64,000 nt of DNA from an uncultured delta proteobacterium (GTDB taxonomy: Bacteria; Myxococcota; Myxococcia; Myxococcales; 40CM-4-68-19): NCBI GenBank assembly GCA_903911145.1, contig CAIWCD010000014.1, forward strand, positions 186,001 to 250,000, given 5' to 3'. Made by a program: the position numbers and the translations under genes. The notes under the pieces were generated by a model. The model was not told the DNA's origin, searched no databases, and saw nothing but the letters and a program-made list of their open reading frames with translations. Each line of letters begins with the position of its first letter. The stretch's first letter is position 1. Shown here piece by piece: positions 49,670-58,168 of this stretch.

Positions 49670-51271
49670 TTACTGCGCCGATTGATAGACGCGGTAATCG
49701 ATTTCGGGAAAGAGGTTATCCCGCGATTCAACCTTGGCGAGCCACGCCTCGTCGAGCGCGGCCGGATCGTTCTGCTTGAGCTGTTCATAGAGCCGCGTGA
49801 AGCGCAGCGTATGCTCGCGCGTCCGCTTGCGGGCATATTCGACCATCGTGCCGGTCTTCATGATGAAGGCCCAATCGCTCGCCTGCAGCAGCAGCAGTTC
49901 GCGCGCAGCCTGGTTGAGCGCGCGACGACGGATCCCCTCGGCATCAGGAAAGAGGCGGGCGAGCTCAATCATCCGCTCCGACGCCTTATGCAGGTGCCGG
50001 TAGATCCAATCATTGCTCTCATCGAGCCAGACGCCGGCATATCCACCCGCGCCCCAACTCGACATCGGCGGCTGCGCGAGCTGCTGCTCGGGATAGTCGG
50101 TGAGGTAATCAACGGGCGATACCAGCTTGACGATATCCTGCTGCGCGGCGAAGCGAATCAGCGACTCAATGAAGATCGGCCCTTCGAACCACCAGTGGCC
50201 ATAGAGTTCGGCATCATAGGGACTGACGACAATCGGCGGCGGACCGTCGCCGAAAGCGTCGCGCAGGTGACTGATCTGCATCTGGCGATTGTGCAGGAAG
50301 CTCGCCGCGTGCTCCTTGGCCCGCTGGCGTGCTTCCGCCGGATTGTAGAGATCCTTCTGCGAGAGGGCGACGCGGCCAGTGATCCGATAGTACTTGATCC
50401 CGACATTCTTGCGATCGCCCGTGGCCTGCAGATAGGGCTTCATATAGTCGTAATCGAGGTCATATCCGACGTCGCGATAGAACTCGCGATAGACCGGATC
50501 TCCGGGATATCCCGTCTCCGAACTCCAGACCTGCATCGAAGATTCCTGATCGCGCGCGAAGGCCGCCACGCCGCTCGGCGTATAGACCGGCGCATAGACG
50601 CCTCGGCGCGGGCGCGGGACGGCATTCAGCAGACCGTGGGTATCGACGAAGAAGAAGCGGATATTCTCCGCCGCGAGCAGTTTGTCGACGCCCGGCGCAT
50701 ATCCACATTCGGGTAGCCAGATACCGCGAGGATCGCGGCCGAAATGCATTCGATAGTGCGCAGCGGCGACCTTGATCTGCGCTCGCTGCGACTCGGCGTG
50801 AACCATCAGCGGGAGGAATCCGTGCGTCGCGCCACAGGTGATGATTTCAATGAAGCCACTGTCCTGCAATCGCTTGAAGGCCGTCACCAGATCGCGCTGG
50901 TAGACGTCGTGAAAGAGCCGGCGCAGGTGGTAATGGTGCTCGCGCACGTGCTCGGCGAGGCGCGCCATCCGGGGTATCCCGCGCGTGCGTTCGACCTCTT
51001 TGTCGGTCAACTCGCAGAGCTTGTCGAGGCGGGTCGCATACCGGCTCATCAGGAGTTCGTCGCGCAGCATCCCGACGAGCGGCGGGGACATCGTCAAGGT
51101 AATGCGATACGGAATCCCCTCGGCGGCGCAGCGATCGAACGCCTCGAGCAGAGGCAGATAGGTCTCGGTGATTGCTTCGTAGAGCCAATCCTCCTCGAGA
51201 AATTCGGGATATTCAGGATGGCGCACATAGGGAAGGTGCGCGTGCAGAACAATTGCGAGCGCCCCCTTCAT
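49670..51271 (-). CDS. GH57 1,4-alpha-glucan branching enzyme
   Basis: Makes alpha-1,6 branches in glycogen. The 533-residue cytoplasmic protein has the GH57 start IVLHAHLPYV (HAH at 10-12), the nucleophile motif IWLPECGY with Glu188, and SPYDAELYGHWWFEGP with Asp353 as acid/base. These positions agree with the Thermococcus branching enzyme of the same family (Glu183, Asp354). The C-terminal helical domain (from about 400) starts MSSWGAGGYAGVWLDESNDW, which in branching enzymes contributes to the active site. It overlaps the DUF4912 gene by four bases. The 60 bases between it and the convergent lipoprotein gene hold no strong hairpin. Confidence 0.93.
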   Translation of the reverse strand: MKGALAIVLHAHLPYVRHPEYPEFLEEDWLYEAITETYLPLLEAFDRCAAEGIPYRITLTMSPPLVGMLRDELLMSRYATRLDKLCELTDKEVERTRGIPRMARLAEHVREHHYHLRRLFHDVYQRDLVTAFKRLQDSGFIEIITCGATHGFLPLMVHAESQRAQIKVAAAHYRMHFGRDPRGIWLPECGYAPGVDKLLAAENIRFFFVDTHGLLNAVPRPRRGVYAPVYTPSGVAAFARDQESSMQVWSSETGYPGDPVYREFYRDVGYDLDYDYMKPYLQATGDRKNVGIKYYRITGRVALSQKDLYNPAEARQRAKEHAASFLHNRQMQISHLRDAFGDGPPPIVVSPYDAELYGHWWFEGPIFIESLIRFAAQQDIVKLVSPVDYLTDYPEQQLAQPPMSSWGAGGYAGVWLDESNDWIYRHLHKASERMIELARLFPDAEGIRRRALNQAARELLLLQASDWAFIMKTGTMVEYARKRTREHTLRFTRLYEQLKQNDPAALDEAWLAKVESRDNLFPEIDYRVYQSAQ

Positions 51272-51999
51272 ATGGCCTTTCCACCATGCAGGCCGCTGCC
51301 TGAACGCAAGAGTGGCGGATATCCCGCGCGGGATTCACCGCCCGAAAACAGCTCGGCCTCGTGGCTGGCAAACTCGCCCCGGTATTCGACGGCGGCGGGC
51401 CAATGATGGGGCGGTGCGCCCTCGAGCGAGGCATCGGCGAGCGGAGCCGCGAAATCGATCTGGAGATATTGCTCGTCAATCAAGGGCGACGGCGATGCAG
51501 GTGGCAAACGGACGGGCCGGGACGAGCGCAGGAGGCGTGCGGATTTGTCGCTCGCCGCCCAGAGTTCGACGCGAAATTCCGAGCCAGTGGGGAGATCGCG
51601 CAGATAGAAACCGCGCATATCAAGGTGCACATCGATTTCGCGCAACTGCGGCCCGGAGAGGAGAATCAACTTGAGGACCGCGCGCGCGGGGCTGCCGTGG
51701 TCAAAGGCCTGCGCGATCTGCTGCCGGGAGAGATCCCAATAGACAAACGCCGTCGAGGGATCGCGCGCGAGGCAGACGAGGCGTCCATCTTCATATCCCT
51801 GCGGTAGCGCGCCGAGGCCCTCTTCCCATCCGGGCGGCTCAGCAGGGGCGGGCTCCGTTGCGACAGGCTCGGTCGACGCGCCTGTCGCCGGTGTCGGCTC
51901 ACCCGGAATCAACCCTCGTTGACGCAAGAGCGCATCGTTGGTGCGCTGGCCCAATCCGCTCGTGGTGAGCGGCGCCCGCGGCTGGTCGTTGTCGAACAT
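51268..51999 (-). CDS. DUF4912 protein
   Basis: The 243-residue protein has a Pro/Ala-rich N-terminus (1-55) and a DUF4912 domain: ALPQGYEDGRLVCLARDPST followed by AFVYWDLS, matching the family's P..Y......L.RDP.....YWE. A second strand region reads LREIDVHLDMRGFYLRDLPT. DUF4912 proteins are often found beside GH57 branching enzymes in deltaproteobacteria and cyanobacteria. The fold resembles carbohydrate-binding modules, so a role in bringing the enzyme to glycogen is plausible but unproven. It overlaps the branching-enzyme gene by four bases. Confidence 0.82.
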   Translation of the reverse strand: MFDNDQPRAPLTTSGLGQRTNDALLRQRGLIPGEPTPATGASTEPVATEPAPAEPPGWEEGLGALPQGYEDGRLVCLARDPSTAFVYWDLSRQQIAQAFDHGSPARAVLKLILLSGPQLREIDVHLDMRGFYLRDLPTGSEFRVELWAASDKSARLLRSSRPVRLPPASPSPLIDEQYLQIDFAAPLADASLEGAPPHHWPAAVEYRGEFASHEAELFSGGESRAGYPPLLRSGSGLHGGKAI

Positions 52000-52054
52000 G
52001 CCGGGCTTCCTACACGGGAGAGATCACGGTGGCAAGCCAACCGGTCCGTCGGGA

Positions 52055-54079
52055 TTACTTCGGAGCGAGCGCCTGCGCATATTGCAGCGCGTAGGTCTTG
52101 AGTTGCGGCTGCGCATCGCTGGCATTGCTCGCCGCAAACGCACGGTAGAGCTCAGCGGCCTTCTCCGACTGGCCGAGCCCGCGATATCCCTCGGCCAGAC
52201 CGAAGAGCGGCGACGCAAGCGACGCGTCAGCAGAGCGCGCGCTGGTATAATCATCGATAGCATCCTGATATCGACCCAAACCGATCTTGGCCGACCCGCG
52301 CGCGATCAACGCAACGGCAAATGAGGGCCGCGCCTGAACTGATTGGTCGAGTTCGCCGAGCGCCTCTTCAAATTTGCGATCGCGCACCAAAGCAATGCCG
52401 GTGAGGTAATGCTTGCGCGCGAGATCCTCTGGCGCAGCGGCTGCAGCGACCGGGGCCGGCTGTGCCGCTGGCGCTGCAGTTGTTGGTGCTGGCGCTGCCG
52501 CTGCCGCGCTTGGTGCTGGAGGTGCCGCTGCGGGCGCGCTTTGCGGGGCTGATTGCGCCGGTGCAATTGCAGGCAGCGCCGACGGCTCCTCTGCCGGCTT
52601 CCCTGCGCGCCGGGCACGATACGCGACGATCGCATCGCGCGCTGCACCATTGGTCGGGTCAAGCACGAGCGCTCGGTTCCAATGGTCGGTCGCCTCGTCC
52701 CCATATCCAAGCTTCGCGTAGCAATCGCCGGCTTTGACCAGCGCCTCGACGGAGCGCGAATCGACCTGCATTGCATCCTGGTATGCGAAGAGCGCCTCCC
52801 GATATTTCTTCGCGGCGAAGGCCTTGTCTCCTTCCGCAATCCGGTCGGCAGCAGATGGTGCCGCAACTGGAGCGGACGGTGGCGCTGCGGGCCTCGCCGC
52901 GGCGGGGGCGGGAGGTGCCGCGGCGACTGCCGGTGCTGCTGTCGGTGCTGCTGTCGGTGCGGGTGCGCTCGCCGCTCGGGCTGCAGCTCGTTCAGCGGCC
53001 GCCTTCTCGTCCGCTGCTTTCTGCGCGGCGGCCTTATCGGCTGCTGCTGCGGCGCGCTCGGCCGCGGCCTTCTCCGCTGCTGCGGCCTGGTCGCTCGCAA
53101 GCTTCGCCGCCGCTGCGGCTTTGTCCGCGGCCGCCTGATCCGCCGCGAGCTTGCTCGAGGCGGCTTTGTCTGCCGCTGCCTGCGCGAGCGCGGCCTTCGC
53201 TGCGGCTGCCTTCTCCGCTGCAGCCTGCGCGGCCGCCGCTTTATCTGCCGCTGCCTTCTCTGCTGCAGCCTGCGCCGCCGCTGCCTTCTCTGCCGCCGCG
53301 GCTTTCTGCGCTGCCAACTTCTCCTCCGCCGCTTTCTCTGCCGCTGCCTGCGCCGCCGCGGCCTTCTCCGCCGCGAGCTTTTCCGCAGCCGCCTTATCTG
53401 CCGCCGCCTTCTCCGCCGCCGCCTTCTCCGCCGCGAGCTTGTCCGCCGCCGCCTTTTCCGCCGCGGCCTTCTCTGCCGCCTGCTTATCCGCGACAGCCTT
53501 CGCCAGCTCGACGATGCGCTCCTTCGACTTCTCTACATACTTCTGCTCGCTCGGGCGGTTCTCCTTCTGGATATAGAGCTGATATGCGGCCGACGCCTCG
53601 ACCGGCTTATCCGCCTGGCGCAGCGACTCAGCGAGACCATAGAGGCCGTCGAGATCATCCGGCTGCAGCTTGACGTACTTCTCATAGGCCTCCGCCGCCT
53701 GCGGGAAGTTGCGCTCCTTGCGGCTCGCATAGGCCAGGTTGTACCAGGCGGTCGCGTCGCTCGGTGTGATCTTGACGGCCTTCTGGAGATGCGAAATCGC
53801 GTCAGCGGCCTTGCCATTCTTGAACAGCAGCTTGCCCAACTCGGCGTGTGCGACCTCATCGTTCGCGTCGATCTTGAGGACGTCGTTGAAGTCGCTGATT
53901 GCCTCATCGTCCTTGCCCGCGTCCTCAGCGGCCTGGCCCGCTTTGCGCAGCTCCTCGGCCTTCGCTTTGGGCGAGATCGTCGGCGGCTTGCCCTTCGCGT
54001 GAGCCGCGGGTGCAAGAGGGAGAGCGAGCGAGAGGATGATTCCGAGGGTGCGTCGTGCGGGCATATTGCGCGGCAACAT
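52055..54079 (-). CDS. Secreted TPR protein with long Ala/Lys/Glu helix
   Basis: The 674-residue precursor has a signal peptide (PARRTLGIILSLALPLAPAA), an N-terminal TPR block (about 40-170: DDEAISDFNDVLKIDANDEV, AWYNLAYASRKERNFPQAAE) and a stretch of about 200 residues of Ala/Lys/Glu pentads (KAAAEKAAADK) that should form one long helix of roughly 30 nm. A Pro/Ala linker and more TPRs follow (YREALFAYQDAMQVDSRSVE; EEALGELDQSVQARPSFAVA). The long helix may span the periplasm as in TolA. ATGs at 54079 and 54064 are both possible starts. It lies 55 bases upstream of the DUF4912 gene and is divergent from the isoamylase gene. Confidence 0.82.
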   Translation of the reverse strand: MLPRNMPARRTLGIILSLALPLAPAAHAKGKPPTISPKAKAEELRKAGQAAEDAGKDDEAISDFNDVLKIDANDEVAHAELGKLLFKNGKAADAISHLQKAVKITPSDATAWYNLAYASRKERNFPQAAEAYEKYVKLQPDDLDGLYGLAESLRQADKPVEASAAYQLYIQKENRPSEQKYVEKSKERIVELAKAVADKQAAEKAAAEKAAADKLAAEKAAAEKAAADKAAAEKLAAEKAAAAQAAAEKAAEEKLAAQKAAAAEKAAAAQAAAEKAAADKAAAAQAAAEKAAAAKAALAQAAADKAASSKLAADQAAADKAAAAAKLASDQAAAAEKAAAERAAAAADKAAAQKAADEKAAAERAAARAASAPAPTAAPTAAPAVAAAPPAPAAARPAAPPSAPVAAPSAADRIAEGDKAFAAKKYREALFAYQDAMQVDSRSVEALVKAGDCYAKLGYGDEATDHWNRALVLDPTNGAARDAIVAYRARRAGKPAEEPSALPAIAPAQSAPQSAPAAAPPAPSAAAAAPAPTTAAPAAQPAPVAAAAAPEDLARKHYLTGIALVRDRKFEEALGELDQSVQARPSFAVALIARGSAKIGLGRYQDAIDDYTSARSADASLASPLFGLAEGYRGLGQSEKAAELYRAFAASNASDAQPQLKTYALQYAQALAPK

Positions 54080-54175
54080 ACACCAGGGCAGCGCAGCGTC
54101 GATCCTCGGATGACCGACCGAGAGAACTTTGCGCAAGGACGCTCGCCGCCAGTCGCAACCTCGGATTGTCGGCAG

Positions 54176-54190
54176 TGGCACCAGCGTCGC
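54176..54190 (+). promoter_or_regulatory. Weak sigma-54-like element ahead of the starch operon
   Basis: TGGCACCAGCGTCGC matches the -24 element and the -24/-12 spacing, but -12 is TCGC rather than TTGC. It lies 62 bases before the isoamylase ATG in a 172-base divergent gap. No TGACGTCA word is near. It may be chance. Confidence 0.22.
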
Positions 54191-54251
54191 GTTGTGCTAT
54201 TGCGCCGCATCGCGACTTTCGGGTTGTTCCCGACGCCGCACGGAGCATCTG

Positions 54252-56645
54252 ATGCGAACTCTCTTGATGGCGGCGCTCTGCGTGATCGTTGCGGGCTGCG
54301 CCAGCGATGCCGATCCCCATCTCTATTCGACGAAGCCGATTGCGCCGGGGTTGACGCAGGCGCAGGTCACGAGTCTATCGGTGCTGGGCGCGACGCAGAT
54401 CGGAACGGGCGTCAACTTCAGCGTCTTTTCGCAGAACGCGACGCGCGTCGACCTGGCACTCTTCGATTCTCCGACCGATTCGCAACCCGCGCAGCAGTTC
54501 CCCATGGTCCGTACCGGCGACGTCTGGAACATCTACGTCGATGGACTCGGATATGGCGCCAACTATGGATATATCGCGTGGGGACCGAACTGGCCCCACG
54601 ACGACAATTGGCACCCGGGTTCGATCGCCGGCTTCGTGGCCGATGTCGATGCCGCAGGAAATCGATTCAATCCCAATAAGCTGCTCGCCGATCCATATGC
54701 CCGCGCCTACTCCGGCGAATACAACTGGGCGGCCAGCCCGGCGTCGGGGCCGGACCGGACCGTGTCCAACTATGCTGCGCAAGCCAAGAGCGTGGTGGTG
54801 CGCAGCCAATATTCCTGGAGCAACGCAGAAGCGGCCTGGCGGGCGGCGCGGGCGTCCGGCGATCATCCCGGTCACAACGCCAACGAGTTGGTCATCTATG
54901 AGATGCACCCGAAAGGATTCACCGCGAGCGCTGCTTCCGGCGTCGACCATCCGGGGACGTTCCGCGGCATCGGAGAGAAGGCCGATTACCTGAAAGACCT
55001 GGGAATCAATGCCGTCGAATTAATGCCTTCGCAGCAGAAGCCGCCCGACGGTGGATATTGGGGATATGAGACCATCGGATTCTTCGCGCCGGAGTTGACC
55101 TATTCGAGCGACCAGCGGCCGTGGATGGTCGGGGATGAGTTCAAATGGATGGTGGATCAACTGCACCAGCGCGGCCTGCTCGTGCTGATGGACGTCGTTT
55201 ATAACCACACGGGAGAGGGCGGACTCTGGCGGGATAAGATCGCCATCGATGGAAGCCCCGATCCGGGCAATCTTGCGAATTTCGATCCCAAGGAAGTGGC
55301 GAGCATCCTGAGCTTCCGAGGTCTGGATAACCAGGCCTACTATGCGCTGTCGCCGGATAATCAGACCTATTGGGACAATACCGGTGTCGGAAACGACGTG
55401 CGCTGCAACAACCGGCCGATGCACCAGTTGATCCTTGATTCGCTGCACTATTGGGTCACCGAAATGCACGTCGACGGATTCCGCTTCGACCTCGGTCCCA
55501 TCCTTGGTGAGGTTGATCAGAACTACAACTCGTTCGATCCCAAGCACACCCTGCTGCAGGCGATCGCCGATGACCCGGTGCTCCTCAACTACCATGTGCC
55601 GTTGATTGCCGAGCCGTGGTCCATCTATGGCGCATTCATCGGGCAGTTTCCGGCGTCGACGGTGCAGACCGGAGCGGGATGGTCGGAGTGGAATGGCCCC
55701 TTCCGCGATTGGTGGCGTTCCTTCGTCAACGACGATGGGACCAATGGAACGCAGAGCTGGACGTTGAATACCCAGCAGGCCGGAGCAACCGCGGGTTCAT
55801 TGTTGTCAGGTTCATATGATTGGTATCACGGGTCGGGGCGCCGGCCGCAGAACTCGATCAACTTCACGACCGTGCATGACGGCTTCACGATGTATGACGT
55901 CTTCTCCTACAACACGCGACAGAACGGTTGCGGGCCGCTCAACAGCATCTGCTGCACCCAGCCCGATTCGTCGTTCTGCACAACACAGGACGGGGCCAGC
56001 GACAACCGCTCCCGCGATTGGGGACAGGGAGCAGAGGATATCAAGCGGGCGAATATGCGCGCGCTGTTCACAGCGATGCTGGTTGCGCAGGGCACGCCCA
56101 TGATTCTCGGCGGCGACGAATGGATGCGCACGCAACTGGGAAATAACAACGCCTATTCGACCTGGGCAGACAATGCCTACAACTGGTTCGATTGGGGCGC
56201 GTGGGCGCCGAACAATGAGCGCAATCGCATGCACGACTTCGTGCGGAAGCTGATTCAATTCCGCCGCACGCACGAGTATGCCTTCGCTCCCGTCGACTAT
56301 GGCCAGTCGGAGTCGTTCGCCTGGGAGAATGCAAGCGGAGCGGCGCAGGCGGGCAGCGATTGGAATACCCGCCACGTTGCGATGCATTTCAATGACTCCA
56401 GCGCGGGTGCGCAACTCGACATCCTCATCAACATGGAGACCGCTCCGGTGACGTTCACGCTCCCCGGGGGCATCTCGTGGAAGCGCATCGTCGATACCCA
56501 GGCGGCGTTTGACGAACCCGGCTATTTCAGCGGCCAGGCCGACCCGACCATATCCGCCAATATCTTCCCCTCTGAACCGCAGGCCGTCTCCGGCAGCTAC
56601 AGCGTTCAGTCGCGGAGCATCGTGATTCTTGAGGAGGCCCGGTGA
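54252..56645 (+). CDS. Secreted isoamylase/pullulanase-type debranching lipoprotein (GH13)
   Basis: Hydrolyses alpha-1,6 branches in starch or glycogen. The 797-residue precursor has a lipoprotein signal with Cys16 (CVIVAG-C). A CBM48-type N-domain follows (TGVNFSVFSQNATRVDLALF). The GH13 catalytic barrel holds IYEMHPKGFT, VYNHTGEG, DGFRFDLG with nucleophile Asp413, IAEPW with Glu454, and TTVHDG with Asp543. GYWGYETIGFFAPE and the overall order match isoamylase/GlgX rather than classical pullulanase. GlgX is cytoplasmic; the lipoprotein signal places this one at the cell surface or in the periplasm. The ATG follows GGAG by six bases. The stop overlaps the porin gene. Confidence 0.92.
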   Translation: MRTLLMAALCVIVAGCASDADPHLYSTKPIAPGLTQAQVTSLSVLGATQIGTGVNFSVFSQNATRVDLALFDSPTDSQPAQQFPMVRTGDVWNIYVDGLGYGANYGYIAWGPNWPHDDNWHPGSIAGFVADVDAAGNRFNPNKLLADPYARAYSGEYNWAASPASGPDRTVSNYAAQAKSVVVRSQYSWSNAEAAWRAARASGDHPGHNANELVIYEMHPKGFTASAASGVDHPGTFRGIGEKADYLKDLGINAVELMPSQQKPPDGGYWGYETIGFFAPELTYSSDQRPWMVGDEFKWMVDQLHQRGLLVLMDVVYNHTGEGGLWRDKIAIDGSPDPGNLANFDPKEVASILSFRGLDNQAYYALSPDNQTYWDNTGVGNDVRCNNRPMHQLILDSLHYWVTEMHVDGFRFDLGPILGEVDQNYNSFDPKHTLLQAIADDPVLLNYHVPLIAEPWSIYGAFIGQFPASTVQTGAGWSEWNGPFRDWWRSFVNDDGTNGTQSWTLNTQQAGATAGSLLSGSYDWYHGSGRRPQNSINFTTVHDGFTMYDVFSYNTRQNGCGPLNSICCTQPDSSFCTTQDGASDNRSRDWGQGAEDIKRANMRALFTAMLVAQGTPMILGGDEWMRTQLGNNNAYSTWADNAYNWFDWGAWAPNNERNRMHDFVRKLIQFRRTHEYAFAPVDYGQSESFAWENASGAAQAGSDWNTRHVAMHFNDSSAGAQLDILINMETAPVTFTLPGGISWKRIVDTQAAFDEPGYFSGQADPTISANIFPSEPQAVSGSYSVQSRSIVILEEAR

Positions 56646-58168
56646 GCGGCGTACGGCGAGTGGGTGTCGGGATGCGCGCGGCCGCGCTGGTGGCCATCGC
56701 GATAACGCTTGGTGCTCCGGGCGGGTATGCCGACGAAAATCCGTCCCGCTTCTCGCTGGGTGGATATTTTCGCATCCAGGCGCGGCCCGACTTTCAGGGC
56801 GGAAATGGCGGCCTTGGCCTCTGGAATCTCTATGGGCGCCTCTTGAATGAAGGGCCCTACGCGATGCTGCAGTCGCAGCTTCAGCTGATCCAGGCCGACC
56901 CGAACGGCTCCGACCCCTATGCCAATGTGAATCTCCGCGTGGAAGGCGGATTTCTCGAGTATGCGCAAGGCGGGCAGAACAATCTTTCCAACTTCCGCAT
57001 CTCGCAGTTCTATGTGAATGTCGGCAACGTCGCGCTCGCCCACGTCACCTGGCAGGTCGGGTCGCTCTATTACTATCCGGGCGATCTCGGTCTCTATGAT
57101 TTCCGTCCCGCGCAGATTCTCGAGAACGCAGTTGGTCTCTCGGCGACGTGGCATGCGGACAAGCTCGACGTGCTGCTCGCTGTGGGTGACTCAGGATATG
57201 GGCTGCACGGCTCGGACTACGACACCGTCTATACGGTCGGGGGCTTCGCGCGCTGGAAGCCTGTGCGCGGTCTCGAACTGGGAATCGGCGGTCATCTTCT
57301 CTACGAGCCCGGCAATACCGGTAACCCCAACGCGCCCTACGCGACGCCGGGCGTTCAATACGTCGATTACTTCCGGCAGGATGTCGTCCAGCAATATGCG
57401 CTCACGCACGCGCAGGACCCGGGCTCGCTCGAACTCTTCCCCAAACCGTCGCAGCGCAGCTCCGTCTCCTGGCGCGCCGTTGCATATCTTGGCTTCGGAG
57501 ACATCGGGCCGCTGCGCTGGAGCAGCCTCTATGGACATATCGAGCGGTTGATGCCGCAGACGTATGTGACCGAGTCGTATCAGGGCCAGAACTATAATAT
57601 CTATCTCCACGACTTGACTGACCAGCGGTACGACGTCCAGGTCGGCAATGAAATGCAGCTCACGCTGGTGCCGAGGCGGCTCGATGCCGTCTGGGGCGTC
57701 GTCTATGGAATGAGCATCAACAACGCCAATACGATCGCTGCCGGCGAGGATAATCGCTGGTATGCCTCGACCGTGCTGCGGCTGCAGGCCTATCTGACCG
57801 ATTCGGTGCATATCCTTGCCGAGTCGAGCCTTGCGCACGAAAAGTCGATGAACGGCAACCTCTGGCGCGAGCATTACGACTCGATCTTCCAGAGCACCAG
57901 TGGCGTCGCGGATGCCCAGGGCCTCGAATATGGCGATACCAACCAGCGCAACACCTGGCAGGGCAAGGCCGGCATTGTCTTCAATCCCGCCGGCCGCGGA
58001 GTCTATCTGCGTCCGTCGCTGCGGCTTCTCTATGGCTTGCAGTATTCCAACGCGCAGGCCGCATTCGGAAACAACTTTCAGACGACGCTGAATCAATACA
58101 ACCAGTTTTCAAACGAAGAGCGGCATTGGCACCAGCTCGTCGCCGTTGAAGCCGAGGGGTGGTTCTAA
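56642..58168 (+). CDS. Outer-membrane beta-barrel, probable maltodextrin porin
   Basis: The 508-residue precursor has a signal peptide (AALVAIAITLGAPGGYADE) and then alternating beta strands rich in aromatic residues throughout, e.g. FSLGGYFRIQARPDF, LWNLYGRLLNEGPYAML, VNVGNVALAHVTWQVGSLYY, ending VAVEAEGWF. The terminal Phe is the outer-membrane insertion signal. It resembles LamB-type barrels in length and layout, but I see no decisive signature. The GTG start at 56642 has AGGAGG four bases before it and overlaps the isoamylase stop (GTGA). Its place between two surface amylases and a maltose-type ABC system suggests passage of maltodextrins. Confidence 0.8.
   Translation: MSGVRRVGVGMRAAALVAIAITLGAPGGYADENPSRFSLGGYFRIQARPDFQGGNGGLGLWNLYGRLLNEGPYAMLQSQLQLIQADPNGSDPYANVNLRVEGGFLEYAQGGQNNLSNFRISQFYVNVGNVALAHVTWQVGSLYYYPGDLGLYDFRPAQILENAVGLSATWHADKLDVLLAVGDSGYGLHGSDYDTVYTVGGFARWKPVRGLELGIGGHLLYEPGNTGNPNAPYATPGVQYVDYFRQDVVQQYALTHAQDPGSLELFPKPSQRSSVSWRAVAYLGFGDIGPLRWSSLYGHIERLMPQTYVTESYQGQNYNIYLHDLTDQRYDVQVGNEMQLTLVPRRLDAVWGVVYGMSINNANTIAAGEDNRWYASTVLRLQAYLTDSVHILAESSLAHEKSMNGNLWREHYDSIFQSTSGVADAQGLEYGDTNQRNTWQGKAGIVFNPAGRGVYLRPSLRLLYGLQYSNAQAAFGNNFQTTLNQYNQFSNEERHWHQLVAVEAEGWF

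Noticed and set aside
53000-53490. The Ala-rich repeat block as a DNA repeat element
   Set aside because: The DNA varies at synonymous positions; it is a protein low-complexity helix with the same pentad type seen at 31500-31700, not a nucleotide repeat.
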